Positions 6,640 to 14,943 of a stretch of 15,297 nucleotides of DNA are shown here, in pieces. Numbering within the stretch: the first letter of the stretch is position 1; each line of letters starts with the position of its first letter. The notes beneath the pieces are model-generated. The model was given only the letters and a program-made list of their open reading frames with translations. It was not told where the DNA came from and searched no databases. The DNA comes from Alphaproteobacteria bacterium (GTDB lineage: Bacteria; Pseudomonadota; Alphaproteobacteria; Micavibrionales; UBA2020): positions 1 through 15,297 of the forward strand of contig JAGXAX010000006.1 of NCBI GenBank assembly GCA_018971405.1, read 5' to 3'. A program made the translations under genes and the position numbers.

Positions 6640-9600
6640 ATGGCAAAAGCATCCTCCGCAAAAAACGACACCGTAGCCGCCGCCCATGTTTACACCGTTC
6701 AGTCCTACCAGCCGTTCCTTGAAACAGTCGCGCGCGGCATCCTCGACGGGCATAAAAGCGACCCCCTGCAACTGGCCGACACGACCATACTCGTGCCGGA
6801 CAGCGATACGGGCTTTGCCCTGCGCCGGGCCTTCATAGAACAGATGCAGGGCAGGCCGGCGATCATGCCCCGCATAGAAACGCCGGATCAGGCCGATCGC
6901 GCGCAACTGCGCCTGCAGGCCGCGGGTGATCCGGCGCTCGTGAAAAAGCTCGCCGCCCTGCCGCCGCCCGTTTCGAAGCTGGAGCGGCAGTTTCTGCTCG
7001 CGCAGGAAATCCTGAAAATTCCCGGCATGGCCAGTTCGCCGCAAAAGGCCATCGCGCTCGGCGAGGCGCTCGGCCGCCTGCTGGATGAAGCGCAGCGCGA
7101 CGATGTCAGCCTGAAAAACATCGACAGCCTCGTTCCGTCCGCGTTCAGCAAGGAATGGGCGGGAACGGCGGAATTCCTGAAGATCGTCACCGAAACATGG
7201 CCGAAAAAGCTCGCGGATATGGACAGGAGCGACCCCGAGACCCACAAAAAGGCCGTCCTCGAAATACGCGCCGCCATGTGGCGGAACGGCAAAACGCCGC
7301 ATCCGGTGATCGCCGTCGGCTTCACGGCGCGCTCCAAAGCGGTGAACGGGCTGCTGAAAACCGTCGCGGACCTGCCCGCGGGCAAGGTCATCCTGCAGGG
7401 GCTTGACCGCGGCCTCGACCAGAAAAGCTGGGACATCCTGACGCCGGTGCACCCGCAATACGCGCTCAAGCAGCTTCTGGCCGACATCGGCCTGTCCCGC
7501 GATGCGGTGCAGGAATGGCAGGCGGAGCCGCTCGCCGCGCAAAACCACGCGCGCGCCACCAACCCCGACCGCACCAATCAGGCGCGGCAAAAGCTCCTGC
7601 GCGAGGCGATGCTGCCCGCGGGCGCGACGCGGGAATGGACGCCCCCGCCCCTGCCGCCCAGCGGCAAGATCGCCCTGATGTCCGCCGACAAAAGCAAGGA
7701 CGCCATCAGCATCCACGCGCTCAGCGGCATGGACATGATCACCACCTCGACGCAGCAGGAGGAGGCGAGCGTCATCGCCCTCAAGATGCGCGAAAGCCTT
7801 GAAACGCCCGGGCGCAAGGTCGCCTTCGTGACGGAAGACCGCGCGCTGGCGCGGCGCGTCTCCGCGCGCCTCAAGACATGGCAGATCGAGGTGCACGACG
7901 AGGCGGGCGCGGCATTGTCCGAAACGCCCGTCGGCGTCTACCTGCTCACGACCGCCGCCATGGCCGCCGAAAAATGGGCGCCCGTGCCGACGCTCGAGGC
8001 GCTGCGCCACCCGTTCGCCGGTTTGGGCGAAGACAGGGACGTTTTCCGCCGCAAGATATCCGACCTCGAAAACATGGTTTACCACGGGCCGCGCCCCGCG
8101 CCCGGCGCGAAGGGCGCCAGGGACGCATTGAAAGCCGCCTTCAACAATGCCGCCAAATATCCGCCGCATTACATGACGCCGGAGCAGCTCAAGGCGAGCA
8201 AGAAGGAACTTCAGGCGCTCCTCGTCCGCGTGGAAGCGGCGGGCGGGGATTTCTTCGCCAAGATGGCGTCGGACAAACCCGCGCCGTTCGCCGAAATGCT
8301 GGAGGCGCATATCGCTTTCGCCGAAAAACTGGCCTGCGACGACAAGGAAACGGGCGACGGCAAAGCCTCCGGCGGACGCATCTGGCGCGGCGAGGACGGC
8401 GTCCAGGCGGCGCGGTTCCTCAAGCGCCTGCGCGCGACCGCCGCCCTCGCGCCCGCGGTCACGGGGCCGGAATATGCCGACGTCCTGCAAGGCCTGCTGC
8501 GCGACGTGAAGGTACACGACACGAAGACGACGCACCCCGACCTGCGCATCATGACGCCTGCGCAGGCGCGGCTGGTCAAATCCGACATCGTCATCCTCGG
8601 CGGAGTCAACGACAAGGTCTGGCCGCCCGCGCCGGACGAAAGCCCGTGGCTCTCCCCCGCCATGATCCGCGCGCTCGGACTGCCCGCGCCGGAAGCCGTC
8701 GTCGGCGCGTCGGCGCACGACTTCGTGCAGCTCGCCTCCACGCCCAACGTCCTGCTGGTGCGCGCGATGCGCTCCGGCGGCGCGCCGACGGTGATGTCGC
8801 CCTTCCTCGCGCGGATGATGCTGACCTTGCGCAACGCCGGGCTTGAAAAGAAGCTCGAAAAGAAGACCCGCCTGCTCGACATCCACGTCGCGATGCACAC
8901 GCCGTCGAAAGTGACGCCCGTCGACCCGCCGCACGTGACGCCGCCCGTCGGCAAGCGCCCCAAAAAGCTCCCCGTCACCGGCGTCGAGACGCTGATGCGC
9001 GACCCTTACTCCGTCTACGTGAAGTATGTGCTGAAAATCCGCGGGAAGGCACCGCTGGATTCGAGCCCGAGCGTCGCCGACCGCGGCACCTTCACGCACG
9101 AGGCGCTCGATGTTTTCATGAAAAAATATCCTGACGCGCTGCCCGGCGACGCGCTGCGGGAACTGCTGAAGATCGGCGAGAAGACCTTCAAGAGCCGCAT
9201 GGACAATCCCACCGTGCGGGCCTTCTGGTGGCCCAGGTTCGAGCAGATCGCCAAATGGTTCGTCGGCTTCGAGAAAGAGCGCCGCGCGATGTCGAAGACG
9301 CTCGGCACCGAAGTGCAGGGCAAGCTCGAATTCGACACCGGCGACAGCGTCTTCACCCTGACCGCCATCGCCGACCGCATCGACCGCGCCGACGACGACA
9401 CGCTGACGCTGATCGATTACAAGACCGGCGGCGTGCCGGAGCAGAAGGCCGTCAAGCTCGGTTTCTCCCCGCAGCTGACGCTGGAAGCGCTGATCTCCTT
9501 CACCGGCGGCTTCGCGGGCATCGACGCCGCCAACGTCGGCAAACTGCAATACTGGAAGCTTTCCGGCAACCACAAGGCCGCGGACATCAAGGACGTCAAG

Positions 9601-9852
9601 GGCGATATCACGACACTGGTCAGCGAGGCGCGTGCCGGCATCGAGGCGCTCGTGAAAGCCTTCAACGACCCGGCGACGCCCTACCTCGTCACGCCGCGCC
9701 CCGAATGGGCGCCGCGCTACAACAACAACCGCCACCTGTCGCGCGTCGACGAATGGAGCACCGTCAAAAAGACCGCTGCCGTAAAGGCGGCGGCGCGGAA
9801 AAAGCCGGCGGCGCGCAAAAGGGCGCCCGTCAGAAAGAGGCCGAAGCCATGA
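6640..9852 (+). CDS. addB: Double-strand break repair protein AddB
   Basis: A 1070-aa subunit of the AddAB helicase-nuclease, which processes double-strand breaks for RecA recombination and fills the RecBCD role in alphaproteobacteria. The N-terminal helicase-like half lacks a Walker A lysine motif, as expected for AddB of this lineage. About residues 645-690 carry VILGGVNDKVWPPAPDESPWLS and the ALGLPAPEAVVGASAHDF stretch, diagnostic of AddB. The C-terminal RecB-family nuclease domain has H820 (GTFTHEALD), ADRIDR (D912/D915) and LIDYKTG (D926, K928). The Cys residues of an iron-sulfur staple seen in Bacillus AddB are not evident. The last 28 or so residues form a Lys/Arg/Ala/Pro tail that looks disordered and DNA-binding. 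The start has AAGG 9 bases upstream, and the stop overlaps the addA start as ATGA. Confidence 0.95.
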   Translation: MAKASSAKNDTVAAAHVYTVQSYQPFLETVARGILDGHKSDPLQLADTTILVPDSDTGFALRRAFIEQMQGRPAIMPRIETPDQADRAQLRLQAAGDPALVKKLAALPPPVSKLERQFLLAQEILKIPGMASSPQKAIALGEALGRLLDEAQRDDVSLKNIDSLVPSAFSKEWAGTAEFLKIVTETWPKKLADMDRSDPETHKKAVLEIRAAMWRNGKTPHPVIAVGFTARSKAVNGLLKTVADLPAGKVILQGLDRGLDQKSWDILTPVHPQYALKQLLADIGLSRDAVQEWQAEPLAAQNHARATNPDRTNQARQKLLREAMLPAGATREWTPPPLPPSGKIALMSADKSKDAISIHALSGMDMITTSTQQEEASVIALKMRESLETPGRKVAFVTEDRALARRVSARLKTWQIEVHDEAGAALSETPVGVYLLTTAAMAAEKWAPVPTLEALRHPFAGLGEDRDVFRRKISDLENMVYHGPRPAPGAKGARDALKAAFNNAAKYPPHYMTPEQLKASKKELQALLVRVEAAGGDFFAKMASDKPAPFAEMLEAHIAFAEKLACDDKETGDGKASGGRIWRGEDGVQAARFLKRLRATAALAPAVTGPEYADVLQGLLRDVKVHDTKTTHPDLRIMTPAQARLVKSDIVILGGVNDKVWPPAPDESPWLSPAMIRALGLPAPEAVVGASAHDFVQLASTPNVLLVRAMRSGGAPTVMSPFLARMMLTLRNAGLEKKLEKKTRLLDIHVAMHTPSKVTPVDPPHVTPPVGKRPKKLPVTGVETLMRDPYSVYVKYVLKIRGKAPLDSSPSVADRGTFTHEALDVFMKKYPDALPGDALRELLKIGEKTFKSRMDNPTVRAFWWPRFEQIAKWFVGFEKERRAMSKTLGTEVQGKLEFDTGDSVFTLTAIADRIDRADDDTLTLIDYKTGGVPEQKAVKLGFSPQLTLEALISFTGGFAGIDAANVGKLQYWKLSGNHKAADIKDVKGDITTLVSEARAGIEALVKAFNDPATPYLVTPRPEWAPRYNNNRHLSRVDEWSTVKKTAAVKAAARKKPAARKRAPVRKRPKP

Positions 9853-12800
9853 CCGCGACCGGAAAAAGACAGCCCGACCCGAACGTCGTGCAGCGGCAGG
9901 CGTCAGATCCCGCCGTCAGCGCCTGGGTCACGGCCTCGGCCGGCACCGGCAAGACGCAGGTCCTCACCGACCGCACCCTGCGCCTGATGCTCGGCGGCGC
10001 GCAGCCCGGCCAGATTTTGTGCCTGACTTTCACCCGCGCCGCGGCCTCCGTCATGACCAACCGCATCCGCGATACGCTCGGCGTCTGGGCGAGCTGCGAC
10101 CAGAGCACGCTCGAGGAAAAGCTGAGGCGCCTGACCGGCAAAAAACCCGACGCCAAAACGGTCGCCCGCGCCCGCCAGCTGTTCGCCGAATTCATCGATT
10201 CAGGCGAGATGCGCATCCAGACGATCCACTCCTTCGCGCAATCGCTGCTGAAGCGCTTCCCGATCGAATCCGGCATCCCGCCCTATTTCGACGTGATGGA
10301 CGAGCAGAGCGTCGCGGAGGAACTGCGCGTGGCGCAGGCCGAAGTCCTGCAGCAAAGCGGGCTCGCCCCGTCATCGGAACTTGCCCGCGCCATCGGCCTC
10401 GTGACGCCGTCCGTCGGCGAGGACGACTTCACCGACCTCATCGGCAACCTCGCGGAGCGGCGCGGGCAGCTGATGTCGATCTTCCGCGAAAACGGCGGGC
10501 TGGAGGGCGCGATCGCCGCCGTCCACAAATATCTCGGCGCGCCGCAAAACATCACGCCCGAAAACATGCTCGCCGCCCTGAACGCCGACGGAGGCCTGGA
10601 CGGCCGCGCCCCCGACATCGCGGGGCTGAAGCGCGCCGCCGCGACGCTGGCGCAGGGCACGGCGGCGGAAAAGCAAAAGGCCGAAGTGCTGGAGGCCTGG
10701 CTCGCGCATCCGGACAAGCGCGTCCTGTTCTTCGACGAATACAAAAAGCTCTTCCTCACGACGGAGGGCACAGTCCGCCAGCGCCTGACGACCAAGGCGA
10801 CGGCCGCCGCCGAAGACGCCCTGCAGGCCGAGGCGGCGCGGCTGGCCGCCGGTCAGGAAGCCCTGAAAACGCTCGGCGTCGCGCAGCAGACGGCGGCCAT
10901 TTTGCGCATGAGCGACGCCATCCTGCAAAATTACGAGAAAAAAAAGCGCGCGCTCAACCTGCTCGATTACGACGACCTCATCTATCAGGCGGGCAAGATG
11001 ATGGAGCGGGACGACCACGCCGCCAGCTGGGTGCTGCAAAAGCTGCCCGGCGACCTGAAGCACGTCCTGATCGACGAAGGGCAGGACACCAACCCCGACC
11101 AGTGGAAGCTCGTCTCCGCCATCGTGAAGGAATTTTTTGCCGCCCCGCGCGGGGCCAAGGGCGCGGCGAAGAAAGACCGCACCGTTTTCGTCGTCGGCGA
11201 CGAGAAGCAGTCCATTTTCTCCTTCCAGCAGGCCAACCCCGCGGAATTCGCCGCGCACAAGAAGGAATTCGCCGATCTGGTCAAAAAATCCGGCGGCACG
11301 TGGCGCGACGTCGAGATGCAGATCGCCTTCCGCTCCAGCCCCGCGATCACGCAGGCGGTGGACGCCGTCTTCGCCAACCCCGCTGCGTCCGACGGGCTTT
11401 TCCACCCCGACGACGCCGAACGCAAGGTGGCGCACGACCCCTTCCGGCGCGGGCAGGCGGGGCTCGTCGAAGTCCACCCCATCACGGAGCCGGAGGAAAG
11501 CCCCGAACGGACGCCGTGGGAACTGCCCCTGAAAATGGAAGCCGCGCGCGACCCCGCCGTCGATCTCGCCGACAAAATCGCCGACCGGATCAAAGGCTGG
11601 CTCGACAGCGGCGAAAAGCTGGAAGCCCGCGACCGGCCGGTCAGCCCCGGCGACATCATCATCCTCGTGCGCCGGCGCTCGGCCTTCGTCGACCACATGG
11701 TGCGCGCGCTGAAAAAACGCAACGTTCCCGTCGCGGGCGCGGACCGCATCTCCCTGCACGAGCAGATCGCCGTCATGGACCTCGTCGCGCTCGGCGAAAC
11801 GATTTTGTTCCCCAAGGACGAATACAAGCTCGCCTGCGTGCTGAAATCGCCGCTGATCGGCATGACGGACAAGCAGCTCGAAGACCTCGCCATCGACCGT
11901 GCCGAAAATCTCTGGAACACGCTGAAGAAAAAAGCCGAAGACCCGAAAGCCGACAAGATTTACGCCGCCGCCTATCAATACCTCGACGGCCTGCGCAACC
12001 GCGTCGGCACCGAGCGCCCCTACGAGCTTTATTCGACCATCCTGCTCAGCGCCTGCCCCGCGACCGGAAAATCCGGCCTCACCTCGATCTACGGGCGGCT
12101 GGGATACGAGGCGGAAGACCCGATCGTCGAGTTCATGAACGCGCTCGAGCAATTCGAGAAAGTCCGCGTGCCCGACCTGCGCGGCTTCCTCTCCTGGCTC
12201 GCGGCGGGCGAATCCGACGTCAAACGCGAGGTCAACATCGGCCCCGAGAACCAGCGCGTCCACATCATGACCGTCCACGGCGCGAAGGGCCTCGAGGCGC
12301 CGATCGTCATCCTGCCGGACACCGTCGGCGTGCCCGCCGACAATCCCCGCGCGCGGCCCAAGTTCCTCTGGCCGGAAGGCGGCCGCAAAGTGCCGCTCTG
12401 GGCGCCGCGCGCCGACATGGAGAACGCCGTCTTCACGCGCGAGCGCAAACTGGCCGAAGCCGAACGCGACCGCGAGTTCCGCCGCCTGCTCTACGTCGCC
12501 ATGACCCGCGCCGCCGACCGGCTCTACGTCTACGGCGAGCGCGTGCCCGACAAGAATTTCGAGCAGAGCTGGTATCACCTCATCCGCACCGGCCTCGCCG
12601 AACACGCCAAAAACAAGATCGAAACCGTTCCCGTCGCAAACGATAACGCCGACAAAGGCGCCGCGGAAAGCCCGGATGCCGGACAAACCGTTTTGCGCCT
12701 CTCCGTCAAGCAGACGGCAAAGCCGGTGCCGGACAACATCCGGCCGCCGGAGAAGGACAGCGTCGTCGGCATTCCCGTCTGGGCGCGGACAATCCCTCCC

Positions 12801-13469
12801 GCGGGCGAAGGAACGCAGGGCCGTTTCCGTCCGTCGCAGCAGGGCGAAAAGGCCAACGACAACGCCGCCCCCGCGCCGCGCGGCGACGGAAGCGACAGGG
12901 AATATTACATGAACCTCGGCACGGCGGTGCACGCGCTGCTGGAGCTCCTGCCCCCGCTGCCGCCCGCGGAACGCGACGCCGCGGCAAGAGAATATCTCTC
13001 CGACCCGTCTTTGGGAATCAGCGACGACGACCGGAAAAGCACCCTGAAACAGGTTTCGGCCATACTCGACGACCCGCAGTTCGGCGCGCTCTTCGGCCCC
13101 CGCTCGCGCGCCGAGGTCTCCATCAGCGGTACCGTCGAAAAGGACGGCAAAAAACAGATGCTCAACGCGCTGATCGACCGCCTCGTCGTCGAGGACGACA
13201 GCGTGCTCATCGTCGACTACAAGAACAACTTCGCCGTTCCGAAGGACGCCTCCGAAGTCACGCCGGAATACGTCATGCAGCTCGCGGCCTACAAAATGGC
13301 CGTGCAGCAGATTTATCCGGACAAGAAAGTGAAGTGCGCCCTGCTCTACACGCGCGCGGCGAAGCTGATCCCGCTGCCGGACGACAAGCTCGCCGCCGCG
13401 ATAAAGGCCATGAAGCTGAAAAACGTCCCGCCGCAAGCCGCGCAAAAGAAATCCGGCCCTAAGATTTAG
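9849..13469 (+). CDS. addA: Double-strand break repair helicase AddA
   Basis: A 1206-aa UvrD/Rep-type superfamily 1 helicase with a C-terminal nuclease domain, partner of AddB. Motifs in order: Walker A ASAGTGKT (residues 29-36, K35), CLTFTRAAA (Ia), LIDEGQDTNPDQW (II, D409-E410), VVGDEKQSIFSFQ (III), FRSSPAIT (IV), VHIMTVHGAKGLEAP (V) and RLLYVAMTRAADRLYV (VI). The nuclease domain shows H1028 (GTAVHALLE), D1110 (LIDRLV), D1123-Y-K1125 (VDYKNN) and QLAAY; the 13-residue Asp spacing matches RecB. Motif II has Gly where DEAQD is usual. The start at 9849 is set by the ATGA overlap with addB and the family N-terminus; the frame stays open back to 9228 inside addB, but that part is a shadow. Its TAG lies inside the terminator stem. 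Confidence 0.97.
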   Translation: MTATGKRQPDPNVVQRQASDPAVSAWVTASAGTGKTQVLTDRTLRLMLGGAQPGQILCLTFTRAAASVMTNRIRDTLGVWASCDQSTLEEKLRRLTGKKPDAKTVARARQLFAEFIDSGEMRIQTIHSFAQSLLKRFPIESGIPPYFDVMDEQSVAEELRVAQAEVLQQSGLAPSSELARAIGLVTPSVGEDDFTDLIGNLAERRGQLMSIFRENGGLEGAIAAVHKYLGAPQNITPENMLAALNADGGLDGRAPDIAGLKRAAATLAQGTAAEKQKAEVLEAWLAHPDKRVLFFDEYKKLFLTTEGTVRQRLTTKATAAAEDALQAEAARLAAGQEALKTLGVAQQTAAILRMSDAILQNYEKKKRALNLLDYDDLIYQAGKMMERDDHAASWVLQKLPGDLKHVLIDEGQDTNPDQWKLVSAIVKEFFAAPRGAKGAAKKDRTVFVVGDEKQSIFSFQQANPAEFAAHKKEFADLVKKSGGTWRDVEMQIAFRSSPAITQAVDAVFANPAASDGLFHPDDAERKVAHDPFRRGQAGLVEVHPITEPEESPERTPWELPLKMEAARDPAVDLADKIADRIKGWLDSGEKLEARDRPVSPGDIIILVRRRSAFVDHMVRALKKRNVPVAGADRISLHEQIAVMDLVALGETILFPKDEYKLACVLKSPLIGMTDKQLEDLAIDRAENLWNTLKKKAEDPKADKIYAAAYQYLDGLRNRVGTERPYELYSTILLSACPATGKSGLTSIYGRLGYEAEDPIVEFMNALEQFEKVRVPDLRGFLSWLAAGESDVKREVNIGPENQRVHIMTVHGAKGLEAPIVILPDTVGVPADNPRARPKFLWPEGGRKVPLWAPRADMENAVFTRERKLAEAERDREFRRLLYVAMTRAADRLYVYGERVPDKNFEQSWYHLIRTGLAEHAKNKIETVPVANDNADKGAAESPDAGQTVLRLSVKQTAKPVPDNIRPPEKDSVVGIPVWARTIPPAGEGTQGRFRPSQQGEKANDNAAPAPRGDGSDREYYMNLGTAVHALLELLPPLPPAERDAAAREYLSDPSLGISDDDRKSTLKQVSAILDDPQFGALFGPRSRAEVSISGTVEKDGKKQMLNALIDRLVVEDDSVLIVDYKNNFAVPKDASEVTPEYVMQLAAYKMAVQQIYPDKKVKCALLYTRAAKLIPLPDDKLAAAIKAMKLKNVPPQAAQKKSGPKI

Positions 13470-13478
13470 GGCCGGATT
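13444..13478 (-). terminator. Intrinsic terminator, minus strand; hairpin shared with addA end
   Basis: AATCCGGCCCTAA (13450-13462) and TTAGGGCCGGATT (13466-13478) form a perfect 13-bp stem with a 3-base loop. On the minus strand the stem runs into TTCTTTTG (13450-13443), a good U-tract, 25 bases after the stop of the 170-aa gene. On the plus strand no T-run follows, but the stem overlaps the last codons and stop of addA and may also slow or end that transcript. Confidence 0.85.
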
Positions 13479-13502
13479 CCGTTAACATTCCGTCTCCGGA
13501 AA

Positions 13503-14015
13503 TCAGTTCGACGGGCCTTTTTTGAAGGGATTGCCGTTGCCGGGCGGGTTTTGTTTCGGCGGCGGCGGCGCGTCCGCTGTCAGGATGGGCTGCAGAGCCT
13601 TGAAGATCGCGGCGCCGATTTTGATATCGCTGTCGCTGAGCTCGGCGAGCAATTCACGAAAATCGGAAAGCATGCTCATGCTGCGTTTATTGAATTCCTG
13701 CGTCAGGGGGCTGTCGGACTCCCGCAGGCGCTTGTCGAGGCTCGCCATGTTGCCCACGACCTTGACAAGGCGCTCGTCCCACCATTCCACCATGTCCTCG
13801 CAGTTCTTTCGCGCGACCTCGTTGCCTTCGGCAGCGAAGGCATCGCGTTTTTGCGACCAGCTGAGATACCAGTTGCAGGCTTGCAGGAGATCGTCAATAA
13901 TATTGACTTCTTTTCCCCAGATCTTGTCAAATTTGTAGTTGTCGGGATTATTGAGCATCTCGGCCAGTTCTTTATCACGTTTTTTGTAGTATCCATCATC
14001 ATGCGGTTGCGGCAT
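13503..14015 (-). CDS. Hypothetical protein, 170 aa, function unknown
   Basis: I do not recognise the family. The protein is hydrophilic and mostly helical in appearance, with no signal peptide or membrane segment, so it is probably cytoplasmic. The N-terminal half is charged and aromatic, with Trp-containing stretches (FDKIWGKEVNIIDDLL, WYLSWSQKRDAF, MVEWWDERL). The middle (about residues 90-145) looks like amphipathic helices. The tail from about 149 is Pro/Gly/Asn-rich (PPPPKQNPPGNGNPFKKGP), likely disordered. The start is well supported: AAGGAG lies 6 bases before ATG. The coding sequence is less GC-rich than its neighbours. It has a terminator after it and a likely promoter before it, downstream of ruvX on the same strand. 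No function is inferred. Confidence 0.8.
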   Translation of the reverse strand: MPQPHDDGYYKKRDKELAEMLNNPDNYKFDKIWGKEVNIIDDLLQACNWYLSWSQKRDAFAAEGNEVARKNCEDMVEWWDERLVKVVGNMASLDKRLRESDSPLTQEFNKRSMSMLSDFRELLAELSDSDIKIGAAIFKALQPILTADAPPPPKQNPPGNGNPFKKGPSN

Positions 14016-14021
14016 GGCAGG

Positions 14022-14027
14022 CTCCTT
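14022..14027 (-). promoter_or_regulatory. Strong ribosome binding site of the 170-aa gene
   Basis: AAGGAG on the minus strand lies 6 bases before the ATG at 14015. It is one of the clearest Shine-Dalgarno matches in the window, and it decides this start and supports real translation of an otherwise unrecognised protein. Confidence 0.8.
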
Positions 14028-14058
14028 ACGCTTTAACGGGGGGTTGCTATATGGACAT

Positions 14059-14088
14059 AAAGTAGCTGTTTTTTTTACAGTATGTCAA
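14059..14088 (-). promoter_or_regulatory. Candidate promoter of the 170-aa gene
   Basis: On the minus strand a perfect -35 TTGACA (14088-14083) is followed after 18 bases by TACTTT (14064-14059), a weak -10. The spacer carries an A8 tract flanked by CTGT/ACAG. Transcription would start around 14050, about 35 nt before the ATG. Confidence 0.45.
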
Positions 14089-14100
14089 TAATTATTGTCA
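14083..14100. repeat. Near-perfect 18-bp palindrome overlapping the -35
   Basis: TGTCAATAATTATTGTCA is symmetric at all but one base pair per half; its inner twelve bases CAATAATTATTG are a perfect palindrome. It sits just after the ruvX stop and overlaps the -35 of the next gene, the position of a repressor operator. Confidence 0.5.
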
Positions 14101-14109
14101 GAAATGCGC

Positions 14110-14592
14110 CTAAATCCTCGCCATCTGGTCAAGCGCGCCCTGCAGGATGATCTGCGCGGCGAGTTGGTCGATGACTTCCGCGCGCCGTTTGGCGGAGACG
14201 TTCGCCGCCTCTACCAGCAGGTCATGCGCGGCCTGCGTCGAGAGGCGCTCGTCGAAAAAGGCGACCGGCGGCTCAAACCCCAGCACATCCGCCGCGCCGA
14301 TCAGGTTGTCGGCGAAGTGCCGCACCGAATCGACGCGCGGGCCTTCGGTTCCGTCCATATTGACCGGCAGACCGACGACAAATCCGCCGATGGCGTATTC
14401 CCGGCATATTTCTGCCAAAATTTTTATATCTTCTGTAAATTTGGTGCGCATGAGGGTCTTCAGCGGCGTCGCAAGCCCGAGGTCGGGGCTGGAAAGCGCC
14501 AAACCCAGAGCCTTTTTGCTCTGATCGACGCCCAGAAGGCGCTTCCCGCGCGGCAGGGCCGCTCTCAGTTCTTTTAAAGTCACAATAGCCAT
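14110..14592 (-). CDS. ruvX: RuvX/YqgF-family RNase H-fold nuclease
   Basis: A 160-aa RNase H-like protein of the YqgF family, annotated as a putative Holliday junction resolvase; YqgF of E. coli is also tied to 16S rRNA 5'-end maturation. Acidic residues expected for metal binding are present: D23 in LLGVDQSKKALGLALS, E115 in FFDERLS and D142 in the C-terminal DQLAAQIIL. VVGLPVNMDGTEGPR (72-86) is the typical central block. The first motif reads GVDQSKK where GLDxGxK is more common. The start ATG at 14592 gives the usual KELRAALPRGKRLLG N-terminus, though no strong ribosome-binding site precedes it; GTG at 14583 is an alternative. It is divergent from gatC, an arrangement common in alphaproteobacteria. 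Confidence 0.94.
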   Translation of the reverse strand: MAIVTLKELRAALPRGKRLLGVDQSKKALGLALSSPDLGLATPLKTLMRTKFTEDIKILAEICREYAIGGFVVGLPVNMDGTEGPRVDSVRHFADNLIGAADVLGFEPPVAFFDERLSTQAAHDLLVEAANVSAKRRAEVIDQLAAQIILQGALDQMARI

Positions 14593-14607
14593 GTTAATGT
14601 CTAGCCT

Positions 14608-14635
14608 GTTTTAGGTGTCATAACTTAGCTGGCAA
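14608..14635 (-). promoter_or_regulatory. Candidate ruvX promoter
   Basis: On the minus strand TTGCCA (14635-14630), five of six to consensus, precedes TAAAAC (14613-14608) by 16 bases. Transcription near 14601 would give a leader of only about ten bases, which fits the lack of a clear ribosome-binding site. Confidence 0.35.
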
Positions 14636-14644
14636 GATAAGGCC

Positions 14645-14650
14645 AAAGGA
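14645..14650 (+). promoter_or_regulatory. Ribosome binding site of gatC
   Basis: AAAGGA lies 5 bases before the gatC ATG at 14656 and fixes that start. I see no convincing gatC promoter in the 63-bp gap, which also has to carry the ruvX promoter on the other strand. Confidence 0.6.
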
Positions 14651-14655
14651 AGCAT

Positions 14656-14943
14656 ATGTCCATTGATATCAACACCGTCCGGAAAGTGGCGAAACTCGCC
14701 CGCATCCGCACCACCGACGCCGACGCCGAAGTGCTGGCCGGAGAGCTGAACAACATTCTCGGCATGATCGAACAACTGAACGAGGTCAAAACGGACGGCG
14801 TCGAGCCGATGACCAGCGTCATCGAGATGAAGCTGCCTGAACGCGCGGATGAAGTGACCGACGGCGGGATACCTGAAAAAATCCTCTCATGCGCGCCGGA
14901 AAAAGCCGCGGGATTTTTTGTTGTACCGAAGGTGGTGGAATAA
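14656..14943 (+). CDS. gatC: Asp-tRNA(Asn)/Glu-tRNA(Gln) amidotransferase subunit C
   Basis: A 95-aa small subunit of GatCAB, which converts mischarged Glu-tRNA(Gln) and Asp-tRNA(Asn) to the correct amide forms; GatC wraps and stabilises the GatA-GatB interface. Family features: the N-terminal [14 protein letters not shown] helix, the [15 protein letters not shown] segment (residues 30-44), VEPMTSV (about 49-55) and the C-terminal [12 protein letters not shown]. Length is normal. Its TAA shares one base with the gatA ATG (TAATG), indicating translational coupling. Confidence 0.97.
   Translation: MSIDINTVRKVAKLARIRTTDADAEVLAGELNNILGMIEQLNEVKTDGVEPMTSVIEMKLPERADEVTDGGIPEKILSCAPEKAAGFFVVPKVVE

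Noticed and set aside
6604..9735. Minus-strand open frame of 1043 codons opposite addB
   Set aside because: It is a GC-rich shadow of addB: Arg/Gly/Ala/His-rich with no recognisable domain, while the plus frame holds clear AddB motifs.
9228..9848. Upstream extension of the addA reading frame
   Set aside because: Lies fully within addB in another frame and has shadow composition; the ATGA overlap start at 9849 gives the family N-terminus.
10371..13445. Minus-strand open frame of 1024 codons opposite addA
   Set aside because: Shadow frame of addA with shadow-type composition; addA has all helicase and nuclease motifs.
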